Source: Onthophagus taurus (Eukaryota; Arthropoda; Insecta; Coleoptera; Scarabaeidae). From it: a stretch of DNA of 64,000 bases. The translations under genes were made by a program, and so were the position numbers. The notes below the pieces were generated by a model that did not search any database, had not been told where the DNA came from, and saw only the letters and a list, made by a program, of their open reading frames with translations. The stretch spans positions 18,855,501 to 18,919,500 of the forward strand of contig NC_091971.1 of NCBI RefSeq assembly GCF_036711975.1. Direction: 5' to 3'. Shown piece by piece: positions 44,460 to 55,900 of the stretch (its first letter is position 1; each line of letters begins with the position of its first letter).

Positions 44460-44626
44460 CAGTGTGTTAATTAATTATCGTACCCGACGTCATCATTGCA
44501 AGGATGCAACCAACATCACAGTATTTTTATTGCAATACGTGATTGGCGTATGTTGCGTATTGCACTGAGATATTGGTTGCATACTTGCAATGATGACATC
44601 GGGTACGATAATTAATTAACACACTG
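44460..44626. mobile_element. Mariner-type MITE, 167 bp
   Basis: Inverted arms of about 55 bases: CAGTGTGTTAATTAATTATC then GTACCCGA, with the complement at the right, flanked by TA on both sides. The arms are nearly perfect, so it is fairly young. Confidence 0.85.
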
Positions 44627-44805
44627 TACTTGTTTTTGAATAAACGTTTTAATATGAGTAACATTATAAACGCATTTGATTTGATATTTATTTATAATTT
44701 TCAATTACAGTAAATAAATCAAACAAAAAAGATATATCAAAACATATTATTGCAATTTCTAATTTTGCAATAATTATTGCAATTCCGATAATCGAATAAC
44801 ACGCA

Positions 44806-45325
44806 ATGTTCGCGAATAAAATCGTATTTAGTTTAATTTTGATGTTACAAATTCTGGTTTTTGTAAAAAGTCAAAATTATGAAGAAGAAAATTATTGTAA
44901 GTTTTCATTATTAATTTAGTCAATGATTTCGATTTTGTTAAAAGTTGTTTTAAAGGTGACACATATTTTAAACGATGTTTTACCGTATGTTCGTATTTGA
45001 CCAGAACATGTGTCAGAAAAGTAACATCAATAAATCATCGTACTCAGGTTATTATCGAAGATTATTGCGAAGGTAAATAAATAAATTAAAAAGAAATTGT
45101 CTTTATGTGGTGCAACATCAAACAAGAATGTAGAAAAGTTAAAAGAGAATCAAAAACATTTTTTTTGTAGGTGAATTAGCGACCAGAAATATTTACACAA
45201 GAAAACCAAATAAACGCACGGCAATTCATATAGTATGCAGATTAAATGAAGAAACCTACGGGAATTATGATGATTATAACGTCCATATTAAGAATATACA
45301 AAACAACGAGATACAAGCGAAGTAA
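44806..45325 (+). CDS. Small secreted cysteine-rich protein 2, three exons
   Basis: Exons 44806-44896, 44956-45072 and 45171-45325, both introns phase 1 (GTAAGT...AAAG and GTAAAT...TTGTAG), give 120 residues. Signal peptide MFANKIVFSLILMLQILVFV then KSQ. Cysteines: C-x6-C-x3-C-x6-C, a gap of 18, C, and a last C in HIVCRLNEE. Exon number, intron phases and cysteine spacing match the gene at 33434-33873; sequence identity is otherwise low, with shared features such as FKRCFTVC versus FKDCYAIC. Probably a diverged paralogue of a small extracellular peptide family that I do not recognise. AATAAA at 45337-45342. No unspliced frame longer than a few dozen codons marks this gene. Confidence 0.75.
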
Positions 45326-45639
45326 TTAGGTGAAATAATAAATTTCATATTAATAGAAAAAATGTTAATCAATGAAATAAATAATAAGAATAAACAGTTT
45401 TTTATATTTAAAGAAAAATATTTTACCTTATCCATTTTTTCCAATGTATTAGTTATTCTAAAAGTGATTTTCATAGTTTCTTTCAGACCTAAGGATCCCA
45501 CTTAGGTCGTAACGACAAGTGAGTTCTTCTTCCTTTTTCCTGAGTAGGTTTTTTATGTGATTGACAAAAACTCTTTACCACGAATACACTGCAGGCCCGG
45601 CATAAGTTAAACCTAGAAGCACACGAAGATAAACATTTA

Positions 45640-46345
45640 AAATATGGGGGAAAACAACTTACAACACCGATACACTGACAAATAAACTCATAGTGAAAAT
45701 ATGGAAAACAGAAAAGATCTCCAATGAATGGCACATCATTTGCCTTAAAAAGGAGATAATCTCAAATGTGAAAATTATAGAGAAATAACACTACTTAGCT
45801 TACAAAGTACTCGCGATAATCATCAGAGACAAATTGAAAAATACGCCCAAAACATCATTAGTGACTTCAGACCAAAATTTAGACCTAAGAAAAGTTCTGG
45901 GCGTTTGACACCGACATCCACCAGCTAATCACAGACTTCAAACACACCATAATGCATGACCTCAATCCAATATCACATGCTGAGTGAAAGTAGAAAGGAA
46001 ATTCTTAAGCGAATTCAAAGTGTCTTCAGAACTGAAACAAGTAGACGGATTAGTGCCCATACTATTCAACATATCACTCGAATATGCTATGGAAAGAAAT
46101 GGAGTCGAACTAAACGCAACCTTGATAAAGAAGTCCGCGCAAATGGTAGGATAAGCAGATAATCTTAACATCCTTGGATAATACAGGTGGTGAAGAAAGC
46201 CTTTGGTAAGGGTTGGACTAAGGATCAACGAAGACAAAACCAAACTCCTGATTCAGAGTAAGAGATGGAGATATCGTGTTGGGCAGAGTGTCACAATTGG
46301 AGACTGCAACTTCGAAGTAGTGGACAACTTCAGCTACTTAGGCAG
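45640..46345 (+). mobile_element. LINE reverse transcriptase fragment, degraded
   Basis: Fragments in several frames: NEWHICL.KKGDNLKCENYR-like (45725-45785), RPKFRPKKSSG, and VGLRINEDKTKLLIQSKRWR with FEVVDNFSYLGRNVN (46203-46345). These are in the order of a LINE reverse transcriptase and its thumb. Numerous frame changes. Confidence 0.7.
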
Positions 46346-46625
46346 AAATGTAAATGTTATGGTTCAACTAATTAATCGGTTATTATTAATACCAAACATA
46401 TAAAAAAATCGTACTGATTAATGTATAAGAATTTATCACATAAAGCGATAACACTTCCCAAGACAATTTATTTCTAATACACCATTACGTGTAGTTATGT
46501 CGTTTTTCATGCTGATTCGGAAACTAATTTTAAATCTGTTCCATCACGTCAGGATTTTGAGAAATTCTTTTAAACAGCTTTTTCAAAAGTTCATTAAATT
46601 TTACAGAATTTTAAAGCGACTTTTA

Positions 46626-47744
46626 TACACTCACTTTCACATGAAATACACCACCCATGCACTATGCACGCATTAACTCTTCTACGCATGATGGTGTCGA
46701 AGTTCATCCAGATTCTCAGGAGGCCTGGGTACTTGTCCTAGTCGCCGACCCATCATATCCCAGACATGTTTAATCGGAGTCAAGTCCGGTGACTGTGCAG
46801 GTCAGGGCAAAATCCGCAGTCCAACCTGCTCCAGAAACCTTTTTGTATCCACAGCAGTATGGGGTCTTGCATTATCCTGTTGGAAAGTGGCATTCTGCAA
46901 CGTCTGCATGAAATGTACCAACAACGGTTCCAGAACGTTGTCAATGTACCGACGCGCGTTTAATGTGCATGAAATGAACGTGGGGTGATCTTCTTCCAGC
47001 ACATATCGCCTCCCATACCATAACCCCAGGTGTTAAGGCTGTGGGTCGTCTTTGAACGAACTCCAAATTCCGTCTTGGAATAAATTCACCCTTCTACGAC
47101 ATCACTGAAGACGATGTCATTCCATTGATGAACCCACCTTTGCCGTTCTTGACACAATGCAAGTCTAAGGTATGAATGAAGCCCAAAGGAAGAAATTCTT
47201 CTGTAAACAGTTGCCATCGATAAATGTCGGTTCAAAGCTCTCGTCCAATCCACAGCAATCGATCTTGTTGTTCATCCGCCTAAGGAGTCGGTCTTCACGT
47301 GCGTTTCTTCTTCGGGCGGGTCTTCAGCAGGACGGCGCCTCTGAATATCTTCTTCGGACAATAAAGACTATATCCGAGCAACAGTAGTGTAGTCCCGATT
47401 CAGTCTTCTCCCAATCTCTCGGAATGAGAGAGCCGTCTCTTTCATACAGATAGTTCGGCCCCTATCAAAGTCATTGATATGGGCAAAATTTCGACGACGT
47501 CGCACTGGGGGCATTACAAGGCGTCTTTTTGACAATCAAATAAACTGACATTTTGTGGGCAGAAATTCATTAACTGCTAGGAAGAAAATATTGAAAGTTG
47601 GAGATAATAATGGTACAGGAAACATAACAGTTGAGTTGAAACTTTCATCGTTTCTTAGTTGATAATAAAGAATTATTTTACGGAAGTTTCAAAATTGTAG
47701 TTTGAATTTTAGTGGGTGGTGGATTTAATATGAAAGTGAGCATA
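46626..47744 (-). mobile_element. Tc1 transposon, degenerate
   Basis: The inverted ends CACTCACTTTCACATGAAAT and its partner (complement of ATATGAAAGTGAGCATA, to about 47744) contain CCACC-rich continuation and are flanked by TA. The minus-strand transposase runs from MPPVRRRRNFAHINDFDRGR (about 47515) through TLQNATFQQDNARPHTAVDT and AQSPDLTPIKHVWDMM to about 46660. The catalytic Glu is replaced by Lys (PIKH for PIEH). Several stops and frame changes. Confidence 0.82.
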
Positions 47745-47989
47745 TAAGAAAAATACTACAAGATATATTGTTGTACTGCCGAGCATTGAGTGGACATGTC
47801 TGTACATGTCCTTGCCTGTTTCCTACGTCACAACATTTAAACCACACCCATCTGTGCTCTGGAATCAACCAAATTAGGAATTTGTAGATTTTTGGCTATG
47901 TGGGCATATAAGGAGCTAACCACGACTCGTTAGATTCATTTTAACGCTGTTTCTGATAGCAAAACGTCTTTTTGTTTCATAACGCCACC

Positions 47990-48830
47990 TAATCTTAACG
48001 TTAATTGATCCGTCTCCTACAATTATCTTAGAACTAATATTGATTTACTTAATACTCACCTTGCGATGATAAACTGGAGGACGGTACTGAGCAATAATGA
48101 CGTAGACTTTTGCATTGATGTTTTCTGTAATCACTTACATAACGCCATTGAACAATTTGTTACTAAGTTTCATAAGTATGAAATCATCTACCATAAAAAT
48201 AATCAATGAGAAGAGGAGGGCGCATAGGAGATGGAATCGTTATCGTTGTCATGTTGGTTACCTTACCTTTTCCATGCTGAGGGGTTCTGCGTTCTGAATC
48301 AAATATATCTTCCATCCCTAGGTGTTTCTGGTCATTTGTTAAGCAGAGGAAACGTGGTTGCGATGTTCCCACCTCAGTTTGCTTATGGTGTATGTTCACT
48401 GTTTGCAACTTACTTCAACTCAGTTTTCAATATTGTACAGCCTGGAGCTGCTGCTTTGTCATTTTCTAATGGTTCTTAATATTCTTTAATATTTCGCATG
48501 TCGAGTCTGCATGTCGCAGCTTCAATCTTTTATTACTCTGTCAACGTCGATCTTGTGATGCGTTAACATACTACAAAATCATTAATAATTGATTCTCCTC
48601 CACTACTAGGGAGTATTAATTTTTGCGTCCCTCCCCGACTGCTCAGACTGGTAGTTCTGTTTCATGTGTGACGTTTATAGCATAGAACATACCGATCAAA
48701 GAGTTATACGATTAGAAGACATTCCAAAGAACTACTGACCTCATGGATTTTTCTAACTTTGAGGGACTTTGAAAACTACATAGTTTTAAAGGGTTTAAAG
48801 AGGTCAAGAACAAAAGGAAAAATAAATATT
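47990..48830 (+). mobile_element. Jockey-type LINE fragment (endonuclease-RT linker)
   Basis: Plus-strand pieces: NTHLAMINWRTVLSNNDVDF then CIDVFCNHLHNAIEQF (48040-48160), INEKRRAHRRWNRYRCHVGY (48205-48265), and FATYFNSVFNIVQPGA (48405-48455). The order (short acidic/aromatic linker, K/R-rich segment, ANFF-like motif) fits the region between endonuclease and reverse transcriptase. Degraded. Confidence 0.6.
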
Positions 48831-49029
48831 CTTAGTTTATATTTTGCTGCATAGTGATTAAAATGTATTTATTTATTTTAATAATAAACAATTGAAAATG
48901 GCTATAAATTTATAAAATGGTATTATCAAAAATTTATGCCCGTTTTCAATGTTATGACGTTAACAGTCTGTGTTTGCATATGAATTATTTGTAAATAATT
49001 TTTGTTTTGTTGTGAGATAAGAATTTTTG
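48831..49029. other. Upstream region of the TIL gene
   Basis: AT-rich, with no other feature than the promoter elements listed next. Confidence 0.4.
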
Positions 49030-49036
49030 TATAAAT
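49030..49036 (+). promoter_or_regulatory. TATA box of the TIL-domain gene
   Basis: TATAAAT, about 85 bases before the start codon; a start of transcription near 49060-49072 (CAACAGTT) would fit. Confidence 0.55.
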
Positions 49037-49120
49037 ACATCAACTTTATGCATTTCCACTTAAAGTATTTCAACAGTTAAAGCTTCCAGTACAGAAAAAA
49101 ACGAAAAAAAAAGAGAAGCT

Positions 49121-49606
49121 ATGGCTAAACTCACCATTTTATTTGTTTTGATTGTTGGTAAATATAAATTTAATTTTGTAAGTATTAATTATAACTTAAC
49201 TTTCAATTTGTTAATAGTTTCAATTGCTTGCGGTGCAAAAATATGTCCGCGTCATCAAGTTTACAATGCTTGTGGTACAAGTTGCCCCGAATATTGTAAT
49301 TGGGATCCAAGCAATATGCCCTGTACCTTAGAATGCGTACAAGATTGTTTTTGCCAGAAGGGATTCGTCCTTGAAGCCGTCGATTCGAACAAATGTATTC
49401 CTAAGGGAAGATGCTCCGCAATGCCAACTTGCGGACTCAATAAAGAATATAGAATTTGCGGTAGTTCCTGCCCTAAATATTGCGGTCAAAATGATTTCGT
49501 TATTTGTACAGCTGTTTGTGTTCCTGGTTGCTTCTGTAAAGACGGATACGTTTTAGCTTCCGAAGATAGTAATGAATGTATTTTGGAAAGTGAATGTAAG
49601 GTTTAA
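49121..49606 (+). CDS. Secreted protein with two TIL domains (serine-protease inhibitor type)
   Basis: Exons 49121-49157 and 49218-49606, with a 60-bp phase-1 intron (GTAAAT...TTAATAG), give 141 residues. Spliced, the signal peptide reads MAKLTILFVLIVVSIACG. Two trypsin-inhibitor-like domains of ten cysteines each follow: first CPRHQVYNACGTSCPEYC to CIPKGRC, second CGLNKEYRICGSSCPKYC to CILESEC, each with the CxCxxGFV / CFCKDGYV core. Such proteins block extracellular proteases in haemolymph, gut or venom; the reactive-site residues around the fifth and sixth cysteines (PCTLEC, ICTAVC) give no clear specificity. The unspliced frame is open and gives a false N-terminal extension. AATAAA at 49646-49651. 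Confidence 0.92.
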   Translation: MAKLTILFVLIVGKYKFNFVSINYNLTFNLLIVSIACGAKICPRHQVYNACGTSCPEYCNWDPSNMPCTLECVQDCFCQKGFVLEAVDSNKCIPKGRCSAMPTCGLNKEYRICGSSCPKYCGQNDFVICTAVCVPGCFCKDGYVLASEDSNECILESECKV

Positions 49607-51012
49607 AATTAACAATTATTAAAAGATGTTATATGTATGTATTAAAATAAAATTTTGATGAGCAAATTCAAAATCTTCTTGTTATAGGATCTAGTCCTGT
49701 CTATTTTGTCCCATTCCTTTTTATGATAAGGATATTCAGCTTCCCTCAATGTTTGAACGATCTTCCAACTAGACGCTTGGTTCCTGCCTTTTATGTTTTT
49801 TCCTATTTAGTGATTTGTACCGGTAGATAGATGATAGGTATGAATTTGGTTTGAACCGAAAAATTTATTGAATTCATTGGAGAGTTTTGATTCAAATTGT
49901 GTCCCTTGATCATGCGTAATAGTATGAGGGATACCAAATCTCGAAAAATAATGAGTAAAAAGAGCATTAGCAATCGTGGGTGTCGTTATATTGGAAAGAG
50001 AAAAAGATTCAGTCCATTTTGTAAAGCGCTCAATAACAGTAAGAATAAATGTATTTCCGTCAGATGGGGCAAGAGGCCCAACGAGATCATCTATAGATAA
50101 ATTCTCCTATAGGCGTTCTAGTATGTTTATTTACTTTAGAAAGTTGACAATTAATGCAAGATTTTGTCCAATGTATTCATTCTTGGCCAGAAAAATCTTG
50201 TTTTGATTAAATTTTGTGTAACGCGTACTCCCGGATGTGAAATGTTGTGAAAATTAGACAAGATTGTTTTACGAAATTTGACGGGAACATAAATGCGTGT
50301 TAGGGAAGAAGAAATTTCGCACCAAAGTTTTAAATTGGAGGAAGAAATTTGTTCTTTTGCTAAAATAAATTTTGCTTTGTTAAGAAGTTGTTTTTGTAAA
50401 AGATGTTTAGCTCAGAATCGCTGTCTTGAGTTATTTTTAAAGTTTCAAGATCAGGATAAGGTGAGTTAATGACATCAATATCTAAACGTGATAGAGTATC
50501 AGCTACTATGTTAGTTTCTCCTTTAATGTATCTAAATTGTGAAATATAATTTAAATAACGAGATTGTCTGGGAGATTTTTCTGTTTTAAATGAAAAAGAA
50601 TGGATAATAGGTTTGTGATCAGTAAATATTGTGAAATTATAACCATCAAGTAAATGTCTAAAATATTTTATTGATTCGTAAATGGCAAATAATTCACGAT
50701 CAAAACTTGAATATCTAATTTGTGAAGGCGAAAGTTTTTTTGAAAAATATGCACTTGGTTGTGATAAATTATTTACAGATTACTCTAAAATAGCACCTAT
50801 AGAAGTAGAAGAAGCATCTGCTGTTAGTGTTAATTGAGCATCTTTACAAGGATGAGCAAGACTAGTTGCATTTATAAAGGGGCCTATCCACGGTCAAGCA
50901 TGCTTGTCATGCCGTTTCTTACTTTCTCCATACACTATCATGCAAGCTTGTCATTCATTCATTTAATCCGTATCCTCGAAGGTGGTAAGTACTGATTATC
51001 GGTACATCTATA

Positions 51013-52732
51013 ATGAGTGATATAGCTTGCGCTTTAATAATAATCGACGAGTTAAGCCGTAAAAAGAGACGACATAGGTATTGGTCGAAGCGTTGGTTTC
51101 TACAACGTAAAAAATTTTCGCATATCAAACTTTTAAAAGAATTAGAAGTTTCTTCGACAGAAGATTATAACAATTTCTTAAGAATGGATCTTGAATTATT
51201 TCACGATTTGCTGTTCAAGGTTAAGCCTTTCATTGAAAAACAAAATACACAGATGAGAGATTCTATTTCACCACAACTTCGGCTTTCTACCACGCTAAGA
51301 TATTTGGCCAGTGGTGCAACTTATGAAGATTTAAAATTTTTGACAGCGATAGCTCCGCAAACAATAGGAAAAATTGTAATTGAAACATGCGCAGCGATTA
51401 TTAGTACATTGAAGGAATATATACAGGTACGTAAACAATTATTATCGTTTATTCATTATAACATCTTAATGATATTGAGTATTGCTTAATAAAGACGATA
51501 TATCTGTATAACATGGTGTCTGCATTGGTTCATACATATACGACGTAGTGGTTGAACTTGAGTCGTACGATGATGGGCTCACGAAAGGCAATGGTGTGAT
51601 TGATGGGGTAGGCGAAGGACCTAGTTTTGAAAGGCGGCCATGATACAGAATGTCATCAATATGCTTCTTGGCATACAGTTGCTGCTCAACGGAAAGTTTT
51701 CTATATTGCGACGCCCAAACTTTACCGAGCATTTCTACATCATCATTTACTGTATCTAAATGTTTAACCGCCTTTTTTAGAAATTCATTTCTTTCATTAG
51801 ACAACTTTTGTTTCTTTGGACGTGATGGAGATGGAGTTACTTGTGTTGATTCGGCTTCCAATGAATCTTCTGGTGCCTAAAAATACCATTTTAAAATTAC
51901 GTTCATATGCCAAAAGATACAATTTTAAAAGTAAATTTAAATATACTTTGCAATTTCTAGATGCAAATTCAATAGCCAAATTTTAATAGCCGATGGAATT
52001 TCCCAAATTGCTTAGGTGCAATAGATGGTAAACATGTAGCGATTAAAAAACCAGCAAATTCAGGTAGCCACTATTTTAACTACAAAAAGACTCACAGCAT
52101 AGTGCTGATGTTGATAGCTGATGCAAACTCCGAAATTATAATGGCGGATATTGGATCAACTGGTAGAATTTCAGATGGCGAAGTCTTTACCGCAACAAAA
52201 TTTTATGAAAGACTTCAAGAAAACAGATTAAAACTCCCAGATCCAATAGAACTACCAAATTTTCCAGAAAAGGTGCCATACGTATTTATAGCAGATGACG
52301 CTTTTCCTTTAAAAGAACATATATTATAATGAAGCCATATAGCCGAAGGGCTTTAACATTGGAAGAGGACATTTGTAATTACAGGTTTTCCAGAGCTCGA
52401 CGGATTGTTGAGAATGTTTTCGGAATTTTGGCCTCAAGATTTCGAGTTTTATTAACTACGATAAATTTATCCCCCGAAAAAAATGCTACCATTGTTCTGG
52501 CTTGTTGTTACTTACATAATTATCTGAGTAAGAACCGGGGGCAAACATATAGGGAAGGAAATATACGTAATGAGATCTTCTTCCAAGATCCCTCATTCTG
52601 GGGAGGAGTTACTACCCATAAATAACAACACAAATGCGCGAAATTCAACACTTTTTGCAAAAGAAGTAAGAGATAAATTTCGTACATATTTTAATACCGT
52701 TGGTGCAGTTCCATTTCAACAAACAGTATAAT
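51013..52732 (+). pseudogene. Harbinger transposase (DDE_4 nuclease), two exons, nearly whole
   Basis: Exon 1 (51013-51426) encodes the N-terminal helical region (MSDIACALIIIDELSRKKRR ... LRLSTTLRYLASGATYEDL) and ends at a good donor (GTACGT). Exon 2 starts at 51976 after CAATAG, in phase: PNFNSRWNFPNCLGAIDGKH (first Asp), then FNYKKTHSIVLMLIADANSE, IMADIGSTGRISDGEV and YVFIADDAFPLKEHIL (second Asp). A 2-bp insertion near 52325 shifts the frame; MKPYSRRALTLEEDICNYRF and SRARRIVENVFGILASRFRV (third acidic residue) follow. Another shift near 52605 leads to a C-terminus with AKEVRDKFRTYFNTVGAVPF. The enzyme would cut at TWA sites. Exon boundaries are inferred. Confidence 0.82.
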
Positions 52733-53183
52733 AATATAATTAGCACTTGTATTTGGGATTTATAAAATAAAGTTTTTAATCATTAAAGGTTTGTGTTTAT
52801 TTGCTTACATCTTCTTCTTCTTCAATATCTAATGTTGATATGCCAACATCCGGTGTTTCTTGATCCCTAAGATAGTGTAGTTGATCAAAATACCATAAAG
52901 ACGGAGTGTAAATATCTTTCGATGCGGCCCCTGATTTTTCGCTCATCTTCACCTTTTTTAACTCACGTCGATAGTTGGTTCGGATGGTATTTATTTTTTT
53001 CTTTAAAGTGTCCATAGTTGCATTTTCATCTTTTCCCTGATATTTTTTTAATAAAATATCATATCCCTTCGACCGTTCGTTTTTATCCTTGTATTTTTCG
53101 CTTTTAACCTTCCACAGTTCCTCATGATCTCTAAATATTTCAAAAAATTCCATCCAAAAGGACTTCTCGCTTCCACAAGCCAT
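51466..53183 (-). CDS. MADF-BESS DNA-binding protein of the Harbinger element, two exons
   Basis: Exon 1 (complement 52809-53183) encodes a MADF domain (SFWMEFFEIFRDHEELWKVK, KINTIRTNYRRELKKVKMSE, PSLWYFDQLHYL). It ends at donor GTAAGC. Exon 2 (complement 51466-51876) starts after TTTTAG in phase 0 with APEDSLEAESTQ. It contains a BESS-like motif (MLGKVWASQYRKLSVEQQLY then AKKHIDDILYHGRLSKL) and a Ser/Pro/Thr-rich tail. Together 261 residues, open throughout. MADF binds DNA and BESS mediates protein contacts; in Harbinger elements the second protein brings the nuclease to the nucleus and the ends. The intron of this gene contains the second exon of the transposase on the other strand. The start at 53183 (MACGSEKSFW) is preferred because the MADF domain starts there. 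Confidence 0.8.
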
Positions 53184-54385
53184 GTTGAAAGTGATGTTTA
53201 CCTCACAAAGGTTACAGATGGAATGACAAAATGCATAACAGCATAGCCATCCACGTGCACGCTTGCTTGCAAGCCTGATGCCCCGCGCACAGAAAATCAA
53301 AACGGTTTGAATTGTGTCATGCCAGGCTGTCATGCCGAGGAAAGCGTCTTATGCAACCCCATCCACTGCCAATCTTGCATGACAGCTTGCGATGCTTGTC
53401 ATGCATGCATAACCGTGGATAGGCCCCTTTAGGGACGTTTTAGCAGAAGAAAAAGAATCTTGGCACTCAATAGAAAAGGAAAGTAATTCTTTTTGTTTAA
53501 GAACACGAGTAAAACTTGCTAGTAATGGTTGTAATAATTGAGAAAAATTTGGTATAAATCTGTGGTAAAAATTGATCATCCCCAAAAAACGTTCAAGTTG
53601 TTTCAGCGTTGTTGGAATTAATGATCTTAATACATTGCTCAGAAGGAAGAATACCTTCTGGCCTAAAAAATCGAGAGAATTGACACCAAAAATACATTTT
53701 GAAGGTTTGACGTTAATGCCATAATTATCAAGTCGTTCAAAAAGTTGTGTCAAATGAGTTAAATGTTCCTCTTCATTTTTGCTTGCAATTAAAATGTCAT
53801 CAATGTAGACAAAAATGAAATTTAAGCCTCTAGTCACTTCATTGTTAAAACGTTGAAATGTTTGTGCGGTATTACGTAATCCGAATGGCATACGCGTAAA
53901 TTCATAAAGGCCAAAAGGAGTGGTGATAGCAGTTTTATAAATGTCTTGTTCTGCCACCGATATTTGATGATAAGCACGAACAAGATCAATTTTGGAAAAA
54001 ATTGTACAATTATGAATGTGAAAATTAAAATCCTGTATATGGGGCAAGGGATAACGGTCAGGAATTGTTATATTGTTAAGTTGGCGATAACCGCCGCAAG
54101 GATGCCAATCGTTTGAGTCTCTTTTTGGGACCATATATAAAGCAGAAGCGACTGAAGATGAGGAAGGTTTACAAATCCCTAAATTCAGTTTTTGTAATGT
54201 TATACTTTACTTGGTCTAAACGTAGTGGGCGACAAAAGGGTAAATGATCATTAGTAATAATTTGATGGCGTACAGAATGTTTTGCTGGAACGGAAAAATT
54301 GGGAGTTGAAAACAAGTTTGGAAATTTTTTAAAAAGCTTTGTATATTGGGTTTCAACATTAAATAGTTTAGGTGAAGAAATATAA

Positions 54386-54995
54386 TAATAATAATATGAC
54401 TTTATTTGTCCTATTAGATGTACATTGACTTAGTATACATGAAATTATTATAAATTAAGCCAGGACAAATTAGGCGGAGTTCAGGTACAGCCATAACAGC
54501 ACCTCCTCTTCCACTCAAACCTAATAAAACTAATTCTAAATATACAAGAGAGAAAAAGAAAAGAAAAACGAAAAGAAACAGGAAAAGAAAAAGACCCGAT
54601 ACTGAAATCATAATCAATTACCAAGCGCAAACTGCGCGATCCCTGCCGCCCTACAATGCATCCTGAATTTGAGACAAGCGGCCCCTCATTCTGTGACGAA
54701 ACAACCGTAAAGAAGTGCTACATTTTATAGTTGATGGAAAATCATTAAGAATATGTGTTATTTGGTATGAAAAGCATTTCTTAAATGCCCATGAATCGAA
54801 TATTCAAGGTATGAACATCGGTACGAAATTTTATTCTATTGAACAAGTATGGAGGTTTCTTCAAAGTAAAAATACTAAAGAACAAAACCGCCGAATAAAG
54901 TATGCGCCTGTTTTTCATATAGAGCCAACTCAAATCCTTTAATTTGTGCGAAACATGCTGACGGCGCCCCCGTAACCCAAATATCAAACGCAAGC
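54386..54995 (-). mobile_element. LINE 3' end (Jockey/CR1-like)
   Basis: Minus-strand IQNSCLRLIFGLRGRRQHVS followed by KKPPYLFNRIKFRTDVHTLN, the C-terminal region of a LINE polymerase, and further remnants. The 3' end has a TATTATTATTATTATA tail at about 54386-54400. The frame runs without interruption into the next, different LINE, so the joint open frame is a chimera. Confidence 0.72.
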
Positions 54996-55900
54996 AAGAA
55001 TTTTGAATTTTTTTCGTATTACTATACGTAATACACGGATCATAGAGATTTTCGAAAACATCTTCGAACGCTATAGTGAACAACTTAGGAGAAAGGCTAA
55101 GAATCCCATGGCGGATTCTCTTCTTCAAACGTATCGGCTTCGTTTTGTCATTATGTTGATATGTTGCAGTTGTTTTATTAGATATTGTTTGCAATAACTA
55201 GTTATATCTACTACCGATTGTCTCTCTGTATAGCCCAAGTTTCGATGCAATCCAAGACCGTTCGTAATCGACGAATCCCAGTTATGTTATGGTCGTTTAA
55301 TTTCTATATTGGAAGCTTCATTGTTAGTAAGTAATCTGCTGTTGAAAAATCTACCCTAAATCCAGCTTGCTAGTTTGATAAGTATTCGAACAGTTTTTTT
55401 TTTGCAAGCGTGTGGTAATTATTTTTGTCAATAGTTTGAATGTGGCTAGTCGGTCGGTAAGTTTCTAGTTTTCTTGTAGGCTCTTTTTGATAGCAACGCC
55501 ACTTTAACCTTTCTCCATGTGTTCGGTATTGCATCTTTCTGGAGGCATTCGTCCAATAATTTCGTGATAATATTAATTAGTTTACGTCCACCCTTTAGAG
55601 CTTCATGATTGTCGTAATTTCACCTTATCCTGGTGCTTTATTCTTTTTCATTTCACTAAGATCTTCTTGTTCTTCTATCGCTATTTGCGGTAATTCTTCA
55701 GCTCCAATGTTTAATATGCTGGCTTTATTTTTACTTTCTCTTTTCTGTTTAGTTTTGGTGTTATACAGTTCTTTATAGAATTTTTCAACAATTTCAATAA
55801 GTCTCTTTTTGTCTGTTGTTACATTACCTAGTTGATTTCTTAGACAATGTATTTGTTTTCGCCCCAGGTTAGGTCTTAAACAATTTATTTCATATTTTTA
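54996..55900 (-). mobile_element. RTE-like LINE reverse transcriptase, degraded
   Basis: Minus strand: DKKRLIEIVEKFYKELYNTK (about 55815-55755), SEMKKNKAPG, QAGFRVDFSTADYLL (about 55350) and KRIRHGILSLSPKLFTIAFE (about 55110-55050) follow the motif order of RTE-type reverse transcriptase (the last corresponds to RQGDPLSPKLF). Many stops and frame changes. The 5' end is near 55900. Confidence 0.75.

Larger units (their letters stand above)
50878..53428. mobile_element. PIF/Harbinger transposon with two interlocked genes
   Basis: Terminal inverted repeats AGGGGCCTATCCACGG at about 50878 and the complement ending at about 53428, with further GCATG/CATGC-rich subterminal sequence inside both ends. 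It encodes a DDE nuclease on the plus strand and a MADF-BESS protein on the minus strand, the two-gene content known for Harbinger elements. The expected 3-bp duplication is not clear (TAA left, TTA right). It sits in a Ty3/gypsy fossil. Confidence 0.88.
49680..54385 (-). mobile_element. Ty3/gypsy LTR-retrotransposon pol fossil, split by a Harbinger element
   Basis: Minus-strand remains of pol in the usual order. Reverse transcriptase (about 54130-53430) has [20 protein letters not shown] and YIDDILIAS. The RNase H region lies next to the inserted Harbinger element (50878-53428) and beyond it, and the integrase core is at about 50100-49800 (FTKWTESFSLSNITT). No LTR or gag was recognised in the window, so it is a partial, broken copy with several breaks. 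It predates the Harbinger insertion. One edge, at 54385, meets the tail of a LINE. Confidence 0.82.

Noticed and set aside
49897-50206. Plus-strand frames across 49.9-50.2 kb
   Set aside because: Antisense of the integrase part of the Ty3/gypsy fossil.
54781-55194. 137-codon minus-strand open frame
   Set aside because: Fusion of two different LINE fragments across an insertion junction.
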